Shown: one piece after another, positions 5,781 to 5,824 of the stretch
Numbering within the stretch: the stretch's first letter is position 1
How the letters are laid out: each line of letters starts with the position of its first letter
Assembly: GCA_946479665.1 (NCBI GenBank)
Contig: CAMLGO010000058.1
Location: 1-5,824 of the forward strand
Reading direction: 5' to 3'
DNA length: 5,824 nucleotides
Source: an uncultured Candidatus Saccharibacteria bacterium
GTDB taxonomy: Bacteria > Patescibacteria > Saccharimonadia > Saccharimonadales > UBA6022
Notes under the pieces: generated by a model
Database searches by the model: none
Seen by the model: the letters and a program-made list of their open reading frames with translations, nothing else
Told to the model about the DNA's origin: nothing
Made by a program: the position numbers and the translations under genes

Positions 5781-5824
5781 ATGTATCCAACCGAGCAGCC
5801 GCAAAATTATTCAATCGACTATCT
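5781..5824 (+). CDS. Start of an unidentified protein (truncated by window edge)
   Basis: ATG 5781 opens a frame of 14 codons plus two bases to the edge, reading MYPTEQPQNYSIDY and then Leu. AAGG lies 4 nt upstream and a promoter-like pair lies just before. The Pro/Gln-rich start followed by YSIDYL is a style I associate with N-termini of hypothetical, often membrane-anchored, Saccharibacteria proteins. That is recollection, not a match. Nothing can be said of function. It would be divergent from dnaG. Confidence 0.5.
   Translation, partial: MYPTEQPQNYSIDY

Noticed and set aside
1..5824. CRISPR array, insertion sequence, integrase site, tRNA, rRNA or riboswitch.
   Set aside because: I found no spaced repeats, transposase motifs, cloverleaf or long structured leader. 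All gaps between genes are under 100 bases.

Overview
The window (about 49-50 % G+C by eye, standard code with TGA used as a stop) reads like a Patescibacteria/CPR genome, most probably Saccharibacteria (TM7). This is inferred from gene style: a short primary sigma factor without a full region 1.1, a dnaG-rpoD pair without rpsU, a DnaG whose zinc ligands are replaced, a type IV prepilin, and a small CoaE/UPF0200-like P-loop kinase. No 16S rRNA or ribosomal gene is present to confirm it.

Layout, left to right. (1) Positions 1-1676, minus strand: one long reading frame that runs off the left edge. It encodes at least 558 residues of an unrecognised, mostly helical, soluble protein with a possible sigma-region-4-like helix-turn-helix. 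(2) Positions 1677-1763: a compact divergent promoter region. (3) Positions 1764-2339 and 2358-2921, plus strand: a P-loop kinase followed after 18 nt by a type IV prepilin. (4) Positions 2932-2967: a perfect inverted repeat flanked by A and T tracts, a bidirectional terminator between convergent units. (5) Positions 2982-5724, minus strand: dnaG then rpoD, overlapping by 14 nt, with rpoD starting at GTG 3980. (6) Positions 5725-5780: a second divergent promoter region, followed by the first 14 codons of a plus-strand gene that leaves the window.

How it works together. DnaG (primer synthesis) and RpoD (housekeeping transcription) form a reduced macromolecular-synthesis operon, and the RpoD start lies inside the end of dnaG. 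The kinase and dnaG are preceded by the same extended -10 sequence, TGnTATACT, placed 6-7 bp before an in-frame ATG. Both transcripts may therefore begin at the start codon (leaderless). In contrast, rpoD and the left-hand gene have ordinary Shine-Dalgarno sites. RpoD keeps the region 3.0 His and Glu known in E. coli sigma-70 to read the TG element.

Most notable points: the primase has lost all four zinc ligands and has no cysteine at all; the two leaderless-type promoters match; the left-hand gene of unknown function has arginine codon use unlike its neighbours; and the exported pilin has six cysteines while the kinase, DnaG and RpoD have none. There is no tRNA, rRNA, CRISPR array, insertion sequence or tandem repeat that I can support. 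No non-coding stretch exceeds 300 bases.
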